Part shown: piece after piece, positions 47,641-61,000 of the stretch
How positions within the stretch are numbered: position 1 is the stretch's first letter
How the letters are laid out: every line of letters starts with the position of its first letter
Assembly (NCBI GenBank): GCA_034008185.1
Contig: CM067086.1
Coordinates: 65,332,286-65,396,285, forward strand
Length of the DNA stretch: 64,000 nucleotides
Origin: Gorsachius magnificus
Lineage: Eukaryota; Chordata; Aves; Pelecaniformes; Ardeidae
Direction of reading: 5' to 3'
Translations under genes and position numbers: made by a program
The notes under the pieces: model-generated
The model's database searches: none
Seen by the model: only the letters and a program-made list of their open reading frames with translations
What the model was told of the DNA's origin: nothing

Positions 47641-49379
47641 CTGCTGCTATTGTGCTGTGCCCTTTCTTGCAAATTTGCTCTTTGCTTCTCAGTAGTCAAC
47701 TGTTTTTGTAACAGCCAGAGAGAAGAAAAACATTCTTTCCAGGACCACTATTATTTTCATGTATTTTTACACAACAATTTGCCTCTTTCTTTGGCGTTGT
47801 TAAAAAAATGATGACTGTGTAAAAAAGAAGGCCTGGCTTCTTGGCATTTATTCTATGTTACGTTTCTGTTATTTAATCCTACTTAATTTGGGACCAATTA
47901 TTGTTGAACCTGCCGTGCTTTATGAGGGGAATGATTGTGCTGGAGAGGGCCCGATCCTTCCTGGGTTTGAGCCTGGGCTTGCCGGGGTAGCAGCAGGGCT
48001 GTGCGATTGCACCGGGTCTCCAGCCCTGGGGCAGCCCACATGACTCCAAGGCTCCATGGAGGCTGAGGCTGGGGTCTGCAAGTGTTGTGTAGGCTCAGTA
48101 GCACCTACCTGTTTTCTGGGCTTGGGTCTCAGCCCTCCTGAAGGGCAGGCGTCAGGCTGGCCCCAGGTATACGCCCCATTTTCAGGGTGTGTTCCTCCCT
48201 CCTAAGGGAAATCCCAACCACGGCCACATCCAGTGGTGACACTGCTGACAGCGCCAGCCTTCCCCCGATGTATCTGCACACCCCCACGAGTTCAGCGGAA
48301 TTAGGTGCTTGGATATGAAATAGAGCTGGTGTGGGTGTGGTGGCTGGGCAAAGATATTTCTCCGTAGAAGCAATATGCAATTAATGCCTACGATCAAGAA
48401 CCTAATGTGATCAAGGAGATATTTTTAGTATCTACTTACCTATCTCCAACGCTCTCTTAAATGCCCCGTACTGATGTGATCACGCCCATCTGTAAATCTT
48501 TCAATTAATTTTATTCTCATTTGACCACATGAATTCAAAGGCAGCTTAAAAAAAATCATCTGTGTGTCTGTCCTGAGACTTATCTGTAGATGGCAATTGG
48601 AATAAAGATGAATAAGTCGCAGAGAATGAAAATGCAGGAGCAAGTGTTAAGGGCATGTGTACTGTGTATACATTATATACAAGATTAAGCATACACAGAG
48701 TGCCTATTGTCTCAGCAAGCCATGAAAGTGGGCTTTTATGTTTATATACACACATTTGTATATACACACTGGCAAATATGTATATAATCTCCATAAATAA
48801 AAATGAATAATTGATTTTTAAAGGTAGAAAGATCAAAAAACATTTAGATATTTACAGTATAATGTTAGACATCATAGGTATATGTGCGTATTTAAATATA
48901 TATGCAGACAGGCACGCTGAATCTATTGTAGTTCTGTAGTAATACCCATAGATTGTTCTATACTAATTTATAACAGATGTATTTAAACCGGACAGCTCGT
49001 CCTCAGGAAAAAAACAACCAGATGCATTAGATTCTCCAGAGCACAGAAATCGCATGCAACAAACTGCAAAAAGTAATCAAAGCCTCAACTTTTTTTTTTT
49101 TTTTAGTAGAAAAGACAGCATTTAAAAAGACACAGATACATATTACAAGATGAGGATCAATTTGAAAAGATCCCACAATATCTGTTACCAAGAGCTTTGT
49201 TAATCTTTAAAAACCTAGAATGATTACTTATACGGAAGCTGTGAATTAACTAGGCTTTAATAAATAGCTCACAGGCACGTGTGTTGAGATTGTGCTTTTT
49301 GTTTTTATATGTGTCTGTATTTGGAAAAAAAAAAAGAAAGAAGGAAGCTATTATTTGTTAATTTTTTCTGTAACAATTA
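47641..49379. other. Gene desert segment
   Basis: No gene. AT-rich, with TATATACA-type stretches (48660-48910) and a T run near 49089-49104. 48440-48620 contains TTTCAATTAATTTTATTC and may be constrained. Confidence 0.4.
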
Positions 49380-49790
49380 TTTCAAATTAAAAGCCCATCT
49401 GACGAAAGGCATATGGATGGAGAGGGGGTTCAGTCCTAATTGAACAGCCCAGGACTCGTGAGGTTAATTACAGATATTAACGCTGTTGTTCTTCAGCTTC
49501 TTGCCCTCACGAAGGCTCCAGCTTCCAAATGACCTGGCTCCAACAATAAGACTCTCTTTAGCCCATTAACTAATTGATAAAAATGTGAGTGTTTAGAATG
49601 AGTCTAATTAAATCACCGAGCCTTACAATTACGAGTCCATTTGGTAGCTGTCGGGAGATGGGTAACCTCAGCTGGCATTGTAGGCGAATAAAAGATAAAA
49701 ATAAAAGGGAGCTTAACCAAAGATCATTTTGAAAGCTGTTCATTTGAAGACAAAGTACACATTTGCCTGAAATGTATACATACACCACTT
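49380..49790. promoter_or_regulatory. Strong enhancer-like block, about 32 kb downstream of OTX2
   Basis: Within 400 bp it holds CCTAATTGAACAG, GAGGTTAATTACAG, ATATTAACGC, CAACAATAAGAC (SOX-type), CCATTAACTAATTGATAA, GTCTAATTAAATCACCG, ACAATTACGAG and AAAGATCATTTTG. At least six homeodomain cores and a SOX site lie in repeat-free DNA with retained CpGs. It is the densest motif cluster in the downstream desert. Regulatory function is inferred. Confidence 0.5.
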
Positions 49791-51678
49791 CAGACTAGCA
49801 CAGTGTCTTGAAAAGAAAATGGAGCGTTTAGCAATCATGATTTTTTTTTTCTAGCACATGCATGAAATTCTCTCCAGCCTGTGTGATGGAATGAGCTACT
49901 TTTATAATCATTTCTGAGTTACAGTGAGTACCTAGATTCTTCAAGAGCACCCAAATGGCCGATACCAGCTACCTCTATGTTATTAATGGGGTTTTTTTCT
50001 CACTCTTTCATAACTGGACACTCTCTGCAGACCGACATCCCTCAGTCCCCATTCTGTTTGTGGCTGCTGCTGTAGGGACAGTCACTAGCTCTCAGGTGTC
50101 CCATTTGTGAGGTTGGCTTGCTACAGTAGGGCCAATTTCCTCATACACATCTCAGGTGCCCTTGGCAAGGGAGCTGGAAAATATCTTGTGTGTAAAGAGT
50201 CCTGTTGAAGATGTGCCTAATGTCCTAAGCATCACATGCAATTCTCATCTCACCATGCCAGGCAGAGATTTAGACCTAAAAAAAAGGATGAAGTGGTGGG
50301 TGATAACATTTGTTGAAGGAATGGCTTCCATAGGAGGACACCTAAACTGACAAAGACTTAAGAAAAATATTGAAGTTGTATATAACAAGGGTCTATAATA
50401 TCAAAAGAGGGATGGAGAAGGTGACCAGAAATGAGTATGCACTGTCTCATGGGAATATCAACCAAAATGATAATTTGATAGATTCAAAACAAATAAATTG
50501 CATAATTTTTTTGCTGTTAAGCTGCTAACTCCTTGCCAAAGGAAGTTTTAGATGCTAAAAGTTTAAATCAAAAAGCTTCTAAACAAATCAGTGGAAGAAA
50601 AAACCACACCAAACTAATGAACATAAAGACACTGTCTCTGCCTCGGGAAGTCTCTGAGCTGCAGATGTCTGGAAATTGGAACAACATACAGGGGGATGGT
50701 CACTGTATATCAGCCCTACTCTTATAGTCTATAGCCATTACCAGTAACAAGATACTGGGCTAAACTGGTTTTTTTTGTTCACTCCAGGACTGCAGTTTGT
50801 ACAGTCTTAACATGCTTCATCAGTGAGTGGGCTATAGAGCGCGTGTCCATGATGGTGTCATTGGCACTCGGGGAGAGTGGAAGGAGCTTTGCTCAGCCTG
50901 TGCATAGCAGAAAGTGAGAAGGCAAAGCTCATCAGGTCAGTGAACTACGGATATTGTGCTTCAGCCTCTGAAATATGGCCAGGGAGTGAAATGCACGTAT
51001 GGTGTTTCTTGGCTCCCTGCATCTCTCTAAGACAGGCAGCTGGAGTCCACCAAGGTTTGTCTCTGCCCAGTGATGATTTGCAGGTAGTCATGTGTGGACT
51101 GGGAGTTCTTTCCCTTAGGGGATGTCTTCCTATTATTTCCCAGGATGGAAACCTTAAAAAGCCAAAACACAGTAAGACAAACAAATCCCAAACACGTTTC
51201 TCTGTCACTACAAAGAAATTACATTGCTTGCTGCCTGGCATCCTTCTTCACTGACTGTTAAAATGTACTTATGGGTATATTGGGGGAACTTGGAGGGTGA
51301 ACTAGCTAATGTGCATGGTTTGATCACAGAGAAGTGCTCCACATCAAACATTAAGATCAAATACACTAAGTCACAGGTCTCAGATGTCCTCTATTGTAAG
51401 GGCTTTCTGCACAAGTAGGGAAAATATCTCTCCTATGTTAGTATAACAGGAGAAGAAGCCATCTCATTTTCCATTTTCATAGCCTCTCTAAGCTTTCTCC
51501 TTCTTCCTTTGATGAGGAAGCCTAGCTCAAAGATAAGCATTCATCCTTCTCTTTGCTTTTCTGCTCCTGCCTACTCCTCTCTCAACAAAATGTTTTTGTA
51601 GCTAACGCTCCCCACCTTGCTCATGGGAAAACTCCCCTTGATTTCCCAGCCTTTGGGTTCAGGCCCCACAAAGCAATA
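49791..51678. other. Gene desert segment
   Basis: No gene recognised. 49800-49930 may extend the preceding block (GCAATCATG, TATAATCATTTC). The rest is unique and unremarkable. Confidence 0.4.
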
Positions 51679-51734
51679 GGCTGTTAATGGAAATCCTTAA
51701 CCAAGCGGCTGTTAATGGAAATCCTTAACCAAGC
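51679..51734. repeat. Perfect 28-bp tandem duplication
   Basis: GGCTGTTAATGGAAATCC plus CTTAACCAAGC-type unit, present twice with no mismatch (51679-51706 and 51707-51734). Lack of divergence indicates a recent event. The unit contains a TTAAT core. Confidence 0.97.
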
Positions 51735-54700
51735 AGGGCATCAGCCATGAGGATATGGATCTGGGCTCAGATGGTATTTCAGGTGTTGTGACTAAGCAAG
51801 GCAGAAAAGCAGACTTGGATCTAGTCAGAGCTTAGTTCATTTCCGGCTTTATCGATATTTAACCAGCCTTGGATGCTACCCAGGAGTGAGTTGGCAGCCG
51901 GTTCAGAGCATGGAGCACAGGTGTGATACGCTCCTGCCAGTTTGCCTTGCTCAGAAGATGGGCAGCTGTGCTCTGCGCTAGACGATGCTTCCAAGCAGCC
52001 TTCCAGGGTAGCCCAAGGTAGGGCCTGCATCCTCAGATTAGCCTTGAAATGGCAGAGACAAAGATGTGAAGGTCCCAGAGAAAAGAGGTGATCTCTTGGG
52101 TAGACCAAAATGAAAGAGAACATTTCCAGACATTGCTGCTATTGGGGTATTCAGGACTGGGGCTACATCAGTTCACAAATGACTTGGAGAGAAAAGGACA
52201 GAGGTCTTTTAATAGATGGAGCAGGCACTGTCTTCCAGTTCTTCAAGACTGCCTCCCTCTGCCAAGCAGCATGGCTTCTGCCTTATCTGGATTGACCTTC
52301 AGCCAAATGGCATTGATCCACAGCTCTGTCTCAGCCAGACTTTGGAAGGGGAGGGAAATGGCACAGTCAGGCAGGGGTAACTGGGGCACAGAGCTGGGCA
52401 CTGTCAGCGGGTGAGTCTATGGCACGGAGAGCTTCACCGCCCCTTTTCAGGGAATTCACACACCTTTTGAGGAATATAAATTGCAAGAGCAAGTCTGGTG
52501 GGATGGGACAAGTTGGAAATGGAGGAGGTTGGTTCTGGTCTAGCTTCTGACAGAATGGAGAGGCTGAGTTCACACCCCTTGAGCTCCGCTCCAGATGTCT
52601 GCGTATGCACTGCTGCTACCAAGATAAAAATCTCCATGAAACTTGATTAATTAGCAAAGCAATTTTGGTAGTTAAAAAAAAAAAAAAAAGACTGGGGTTG
52701 GTTGAAATTTTCTGTGTTTTCCATATTTTTCATCTGCCCAAACTTTCCTGAAATTTTTTCACAGCAGAAATTCAACTTTCAATAAAAAGGAAAAAATAGC
52801 ATTTTCTGGAATGAGATTTTGTGCATGGATTGTGAGGGCCAGCAGAGGGAGGAGAGGGTCTATCAGCCCATGGTACACAGGCTGACATTTTCTAGTCATT
52901 CACTTTTTCCTCCAGTGGTGGTTATTTTCAAATGGAAAAAGAATCCTTAAAAAGTCCAACATGTCGCAGAAGGGCTTTCATGAAAAGCCTTGCAAGAAAG
53001 TGGAAAATAGATACATATGTATTAAAATAAAAAGACCTACTCTAAGAGATTGTGAGTTAGGTAGTGGACTGCTGCAAGAATTGGTGCCTGGGCTACCCTC
53101 CTTTTTTCCTTTTCCTATCTCAGGAACTTCTCGTGTCCCTTCCTGCAGCCCCCCATGCACATGCTCCTATATACAGCAATTGTACAACAGCTCCTACCTG
53201 ACTCCTGCTCTGCCAAATCTCTCCTGTCACCAAAGAGTCACAGCTCTTGCAGCTGGAATAACTGCATTGCTGGGCAGAGGGTTGGGACGAAGGCTGGCCA
53301 CTTGGCAATCTGTCTTGTCCAAGAGTACTTGCAGTGTTGCAGCTTGATTGGATTTAATTGCCTAGGATCACACTCAGTATTGTATCACAGGTGTGAATGG
53401 AAAAGTATTAAAACACAGAAAGAAACAAAATTCAGCTCAACAACAGATTCAGAGCTGCTACGAAGACACCTTCTGCATAGTAAAAATCTCACTGTTTTTC
53501 ATGCTATCAACCAAGCAAACAGGATGCAATACAGAAGAACGCATGGGTGTGCAGGGGGGAGCAAAATCATTTATAAATGCCTGCAGTAATATCTGAATTG
53601 AAGTGTTACTCTGCAAGTCACTTTTTTAAAGACAAAGGAACTACTTACAAATATCAAGTTCCAGACCTGGGCACATATGGCATAACTGCAGGGTAATAAA
53701 GAAATGGCCCATTAAGGAATGAAATGCTTGTTTAGCATCTACCATGCTTGCTTTATCTCAGGACTTATCACAATAATTGCTTGGTAACATACTAAAAATA
53801 CTAATAGTCCACCATAGGCCCAGGAGAATGAAGAGAACAGGTTTCAATTTTAGACATAACGTTACATCCTTAGCATGTAGTCAACAGTGGTCGTGAGCCA
53901 GTAACATTTTTAGGTCTTTGAGCTTCAAGATTTAGGGGCACAGATCAGAGAGTTATATATTTATATTCTAGAGATTCTTAATACCCTATTACCCTGACAG
54001 AACTGATTAGGATGAGAAAATACTGAATGCAATGTTTAGATACATTTAAAACCAGTTTCCCACTAACCATCAGCCACAACTGACTTGTTTCTGACTTAAC
54101 TTTCAAGATAATCAGCAAGTTTTCAAAATGTTAGGTGAGATTTGCAAAAGGATTTTTAGTAAACTTTATTTTGATCTTGTGAAAAGTCAAGAAAACATTG
54201 AGAAAATCCTATTCATATGTAGATGTAACTTGATATAGCTTTGGAGAGCAAATGTGTGTATTCTGCATGCATAGACACACCTACTTTAATGTATATAGAT
54301 TTTGAAGGTATAAAATATTCTCCCAGCAAGTCCAAACCACTTTCTCCTGCTCTGTGGAAAAGAAGAGAAGGTCCCACCAGTCATTTCTACCAACCACCAC
54401 AAAGAAACTGCAAGCATCTGCTCAGGCTTTAAAAAACCCAGTCCTCCAGTTTTATCTTTCCTCCCTTATGACAAAACCCCATCCCAGCGCACTGTTGCAG
54501 TGGGTCGCTGCAGAAGCTCTTTGTTCCCCTGCAGGCCAGCCCATCTGCCTCGAAGAATCTAGACTTGATCACAAATGTATTTTTAATGCACTGGTGAAAA
54601 CATTTACTTAAAATTATCTCATTTTCCCTCAGGGATTTTCAATTAAACAAACACATAATAATTATTTCCTTTAATTACTCCTCTCTGCTTACCTGGAGCT

Positions 54701-57639
54701 AGGGCACCTTTGCCCTGTTACACATCTGAGAGCTGTCAGATTGATTCATTAGTATTTATTTGTTTCTTATTTTCAAAACATACCTGTGTACTAGGGGCCT
54801 TTAATGAAATGCAGCTGATGTCAAAGGGAATTTTTTCCCTAGATGTTGACAGCATAGGTTCTGTTCCTCTGCAGTACTTGGGAGCCTTTTCTAATGCAGA
54901 AAACAAGCTGGCTGCAGCAGTGACCAGGATCTAGAGGTGGAGCTTTGTCTCCAAGCCTGTCCCTCATTGTACCTCACTTCTCAAATATCGATCCCACCCT
55001 TGTACCATGTGTCAGTGAGGCTTGCCCCAGTTGGGGGATATGGAAAATGGGCTAAGGCTGGTTTTTACAGCTGTACGCCCCAAAACAACCCATTAGCAAT
55101 TTCCAGTCACACCTGTCCTACTCGGTGTCTCTGCTGAGCCCAATGGGATGGGAGAATGCATTTCTCTCGAACCTCCAGCACTAGGGAGAGCTAATTCTGT
55201 TCTCAAGCTCTACAGCCAGCTGTCCCCAAGCCTCGTCCAACCTTTAAAGTTCTGGTTACTGCAGGAGCTCTTATAAATACCCCATGCCCAAACGGTCTAA
55301 TGGCAGAACCTCTGAGTAGTCTCATCTCAAAAAAGCAAGGATTGCAGGAGAGAAAAAAGAGGAAGAACATGGTCCTAAAACCACTATGTGAAGCATCTGT
55401 GAGCCCAGGACCTCGCAAGCAACAGTCTCCCCCAGCCCTGCCCAAACACCACTGAAGTTCTGGTGTTTTTATCCTTCTTCACATCTCCACAAAGTTTCCC
55501 ACAGCTCCTGAAACCTGCTGGTTTTGCCTTAGAGAGCAGCACACAGACAGTCAGCTGGGATGCAAACAAGAAAGGGCGGGACAATACCTCTTAAGCCAGT
55601 ATTAATATGACCAATAAACTAAATTTTTAACAAAACCATGAAATTCAAACAGGATCTCCCACTCCCAGCCCTACCCACTGTCCTTTCAAGCCTTGCCAGG
55701 TCTCACCTGCCTCTTTCCAAGCTCCCACCCAGACCCTGTTGTGCTCTTCTTGTAAAATTACATATTGATGCCCTAAGGAGGAGGGCAAATAAAATCGATC
55801 TTGCTTGCACTGCTGAGCAGCCTCAAGCACTGGTGAATCAGGGAAAGGCTCTGTGACTTTTACCTCCCACAGAATCCCCTCAGGCAGGAAGGAGTCCAGG
55901 TTGGGCTGTTTGTTCTTTAAATCTCAGTTCCATGCAGTGCAGCCATGTAGAGAGAGCTTCTTGTACCAAAGGAAACAGAAAATATTTTAAATCTCCTAAT
56001 ATTGCCAGCCCTTCAGTCACATCCTACAATACTCCATATTTGCTTCCTGGGAAATGCAGCCCTGAAACAATTTTTCTGAGGCACCAAACTGATCTGGTGA
56101 AGGAACTGTAATGCCACCATGGGGCTAAAAGTACCTTCCCTTATCAATATGGTAGCTGAACACTTATAGAGACATCTCGTTAGAATTCAGTCCAACTTAC
56201 ATTTGCAGAAGTGTAAGTTTCTTTTACAATGATCACAAATAACCAAGCTTATAAAAACAATCCCCCCACCAAAAAGGGTCAGAATGCCTCTCTGCAGAAA
56301 TTTTGGTGAGTTTATTCTTTTTTTACCAAGTTATTTTACTGTCTTCTCTTTAAAACAATAGCCTCAGCCTATGTTCCTATAACTGTTCTTCCAGTGGAAT
56401 GCATCACGCAAATCCATACATGACCAGAAAATACTGGCAAAGGACAGAAAAGATCATCATCATATGCACCAACCAGCCATCAAGTTACAAGTGTTCTTCT
56501 ATGAAAAATGAAACATGACATGAACAGAAGATTCTGAAGATTTTACAAATAAGCCTTCAGTAAACATGACCGAACTGCTCACATGTGTGAAGCTGGTCAT
56601 GTACATATGCATTTGCAGGATCAGGGCTTACAGAACCAGGACACAGGGGGAGTTAGAAGATAATTATCCAAAGAGACCTACAATAAATATCTGTGGGCCA
56701 AACAGCACCATATGTACTGTATATTGATTTGGTAGTAAAGGGATTACTTGGGTGATAGTGTCTATTCTGTATATTATTCGAATACAACAGATGGGAAATT
56801 GGCATGCCGTGTAAAATACAAAATTCAATATTCACCCAAGTGGGCTGATAAATTATCATAAACCATTTATGAATATCCCTCAACCATGAAGCCTAATAAT
56901 AAAATAAAATTAAAAAATGGAACTCTGAGCCCAGCTCTATCAAATGGCAGAGACAGAGGCATACTCTGGAATGAGGGCCCTGTTCTGCTATCCGAACTGA
57001 TCCTAGGCTGCGTCTTCTTCTGCAGATGGTCCCATCAGATCCAACAGAAGGTACATTACTACCGACGATAAAAGGAGGAGTCCTTGATACCATCCTGAAG
57101 AGGAATATCAGCTATGAGAGAGGTTGGCATGAACTGGGAAGTTTCAAAGAATTAAATCTGAAGGTATGTGGCAGTAGTACATGTTTTATTACACTGTTTT
57201 TCACGAGCAGTGAGTAAAACAGGAAAACCAGAGCTGTTTGGTTGAATGAGAATGGGAAGAAGATTCAGCGGTTCTAGACAAAGACATCAGCATTTTGAAA
57301 GCACCATGACTACAGGATTCATGCAGAATATTTCACCTAAGGCAGCCAATACAACACAGTGCTCTCTGATCACCCCTCAGTCTGCTGAAAAGACTACTAA
57401 ACAGGGACTTCAAAAAATAATCTCTAGCAGGGGACAGCATCATCATTAGCCTTCTTTCCAAACAGACCGCTGTTTTACATTGGCCACGAGGTGGACAACG
57501 GCAGTCACTGAGGTGTTTGGACATTGGGTATATTGTGAATATCAAAAACAAAAGCCAGATTAGAAACAAGCCTCCAGACCCCAGCGCGCTGTCGGGATGA
57601 TGTGGTTCTCTTCACATTCCTACAGACAAGGGAGATCCT
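51735..57639. other. Gene desert segment, no gene recognised
   Basis: Unique sequence over 5.9 kb. 52680-52800 (GGTTGGTTGAAATTTTC, GAAATTTTTTCACAG, AGAAATTCAACTTTC) resembles an ancient A/T-rich sauropsid repeat. Parts of 53590-54250 and 54600-54700 (GATTTTCAATTAAACA, AATAATTATTTCC) are AT-rich with homeodomain cores. No reading frame resembles a protein family. Confidence 0.4.
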
Positions 57640-58056
57640 GGAACACAAGTCATACAAGGAGCGGCTGAGGAAACTGGGGTTGTTTAGTCTGGAGAAGAGG
57701 AGGCTGAGGGGAGCCCTCATCGCCCTCTACAACTGCCTGAGAGGAGGCTGTAGTGAGGTGGGGGTCGGTCTCTTCTCCCTGGTAACAGATGATAGGACGA
57801 GGGGGAATGGCTTGAAGCTGCGCCAGGGCAGGTTTAGGCTAGACATTAGGAAAAACTTCTTCACCGAAAGGGTTGTCAGGCACTGGAAGGGGCTGCCCAG
57901 GGAGGTGGTGGAGTCCTCATCCCTGGAGGTATTTAAAAGAAGGGTAGATGAGGTGCTTAGGGCCAGGGTTTAGTGGTGGGATGGCAGGGTTAGGTTAAAG
58001 GTTGGACTTGATGACCTTAAAGGTCTTTTCCAACCAAAGTGATTCTATGATTCTAT
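57640..58056 (+). repeat. CR1 LINE 3' fragment with readable ORF2 C-terminus
   Basis: Starts at about GGAACACAAGTCATACAAGG and ends GATTCTATGATTCTAT. A frame open from 57602 to 57973 encodes the C-terminal end of CR1 ORF2 ([54 protein letters not shown]). The intact frame makes it one of the younger copies here. It is strongly 5'-truncated, with no reverse transcriptase catalytic core, so it cannot move by itself. Confidence 0.96.
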
Positions 58057-61000
58057 TCCCACACCCATAGAAACCAATTGTGGCCTCCTTTGAACCCCAC
58101 AAGCATGGACCATACAAGAAGAATGAATTCAGGGCAACTAAAGTATTTGGAAGCCCAAAGGAGGTTGTTTTCTGATCAAAGACAACTTTTAGCCTGGTCT
58201 GTGTGGGGAGGACAGATTTGGGACCAGGAGCACTGATGGGGAGGAAAGGGAGGCTTGAGGGTTGCAGTCTCATTTCTGCAGGAATCAACCTCAGCAATTT
58301 TGGCTGGGAAGTAAGAGGAAACATAGGCTCTACCCAGAGGGTAGCGTTCACTGTAGCCTAGTAATAAGCAATTTCTGTCGCACAGAGAGCAGCTCATACC
58401 AGGTCTTAAGTGGGCAGCCAAACTGATACATGAAAATTAGGAATATCCTCTGTCTTCCTTCTGTTAGTTTAACTGCCTGATAGACTCTTTTGTCTAGACT
58501 GAGTTATTGCACGTTGCTGATAAACCTATCTGTAAGTTGTTAAGAGTATTGACAGGAAGTTAGCCAACATGGTGCCATCTGGACTAGGTCTAGCCAGTCT
58601 CCATGACCATGGCCAGAGATGACCATGCCTGTCATTTGCAGGGTCAGTAATCAGAAAATGAAAAATTACCACCACCACCCCCATTTCTATCTAGAAATAA
58701 TAATAAAACTGCAGGTCTCTAAAGATCTCATTCTCTAGAAGGTAAGTCCTTTGGAAATGCTGCATGTTTGTTCTGCAGCATGTATAGTTGTATCCCAAGA
58801 GGTATCTAGACAAAAGAATGCTTATTGTGAGTAGCTCTTCTGAGAAAAAAATTAAAGGCTTGCTTTCACCCATAGACAAGATTTTCAGAATGAAGCGGAA
58901 ATAATTCAGAAAGAATTTGTATTTAGGGGATTAATCCTCAAACGATGTACAAAAATAAATTACCTGATTTTTAATATTTCTTAGCATTCAGCAGCCTCAT
59001 TCAGCTTTCTCCTTGAAAGAAAGGCCACCTGTTAGAGCACCATAATATGGATTTATCTCTTGGTCTTTGGAAAAAAAAACCCCACTCATTTCTGCTCTTC
59101 AGAGATCAATTCAGTGTTGTACATCTTTGCACTTAACTCTGCTCTATCTGTTAAGTGGCACATCTAGAAAGTGTCCCACTTATATGAATATGATTCCTCA
59201 GCTAAACTCACTGCATCCTTAGGGTATAAACACCTCTGTTACTAAATTCCAAAAATTTAGAGGATGACTGGACTGGGAGGTTAGAATTGCCTCCCTGGTT
59301 TTGTCACTGACCTGCTCTGTTAGCTGGGACACTTCATCTCTCAGGCTTTCTATTTAATTCCCTATACTTTGTCTGTCTTGCCTATAGAGACCACATAGCA
59401 CTTGAGGATCTCCATGCCCCAGGCTCCAGTGAGGCCAAAAGTCGCTGTTCATAACAGTAACTGTACAGCTCACTATCAGCACATGTACTAGCTCCTTCGG
59501 AGGAGAGACAGAAAAGGAAGGAAAACGTGTATACGTCCTTCCATGGCTGTGGATGAGGAAACAAGTGAAAAGACATCCAGAGGCATCTCTTGAATCCAGC
59601 TGTCATGATAATAGTGCTGGGCAGAGCTGTGATTCAGAGTGTTTCATTTGAACTCAAATACTTTACAGACATGGCCTAGACTTCACGGCAGCCTCTCACA
59701 ATAGACAGTCTTGGGGAGGAAATCTGATTCGTGTCTACAAAAAATTTTCTCTAGCAATCAAATAAAACAATTCTTTGGGATTTCATCCTTTTCAAGCCAT
59801 TGACATCTCTTTCCTCCTTCCACTTTGCTTTGCCTAGCATGTGAGAATCACCAGATTATCAACACAGAGAGAGAGACCCTGTTGATCCTGCTTCATCTAA
59901 GGCAAAGAGCTTCAGGAAGCTCCTCTGCTCCCCTTTCTATACACTCACTTGAACTTTGGGACTGCTGGGCCGTAGGCTGAAGATATGTCTTTGCTCTTGG
60001 CAATGGGGGCATGGTATGCAGACCAGAGTAGCTGCTGGCACACTGCTGATCTCAGTTTTGCATCCTGTGCCTGTGAGAATGGGAGCCTGGCCCATTCTCC
60101 AGCCTTTTTGAGGTAACGTCATCTCAAACCCATGCTTTGGCCACTGGTTCCCCTGCCATCTTTTTTTACAAGTAAGGGTTTTAGATCTTCCACAGTCTTA
60201 GCTGCCATGCAAACTGTGTCCTTTTCCTCCTCCCAAGAAGAGTAACTTCTACCTGTAGCATTCAATTTGCATGCAAATGTCTGATCACATAAAACCAGGC
60301 TTTTCTTACATCCCTATTACTTTACCATTTGCTTTACAAGTGACAAGCAACGCCATTTTTGTAGTTGTGTAGTTTTTTGCATCCCAAAGTAGCAGAGCAC
60401 TAATGTGCCATTACTATAATTAAGAAACACAGGATGATTCAGTAGCAAAGAGAAAAAAAAGACAGAAAGAAAGAGAAGCCCCCTGCAACATAATTGGTCA
60501 CTGCTATGAATCTTTACTCAGGGGACAGATAGCACGACCAAAGGTAATAGCTTACACACGTATTCTTGAGCTGTGCAATAGATGGAAAAGTGTCCCAGAT
60601 GGATTGGGCAGGGGCTTAGTTCCGGGATTATGATGAGACAGTGGGTAATTATTGAGTGGCATTGCCTCAGCGCTGATTATATCTGCAAGCTTGTTCCTTT
60701 CCTTCAGAGGAAAGCATTGATAAAGATAAACCATGCTGCTCTATGTCCTTCATGTAGCACAAAACAACACATTTCAATCTAACAGGATCAGGTCTCCACT
60801 TTGATCACAATCTGTTACCTAGATGTCTTTGCAAATTAATCAGCCCTGCTTGTTTAGCTCCAGTCAGTTTGTACTGCTAAATTAATAAATGTACTAGGAG
60901 CAACAGAATACATAATTAAATTCTACAGTTTAATCTCCACATAATAATTTTGACCTTAGTCTGGGGCCTCTGTTATAGCTAGCAACACATTGAATAGACA

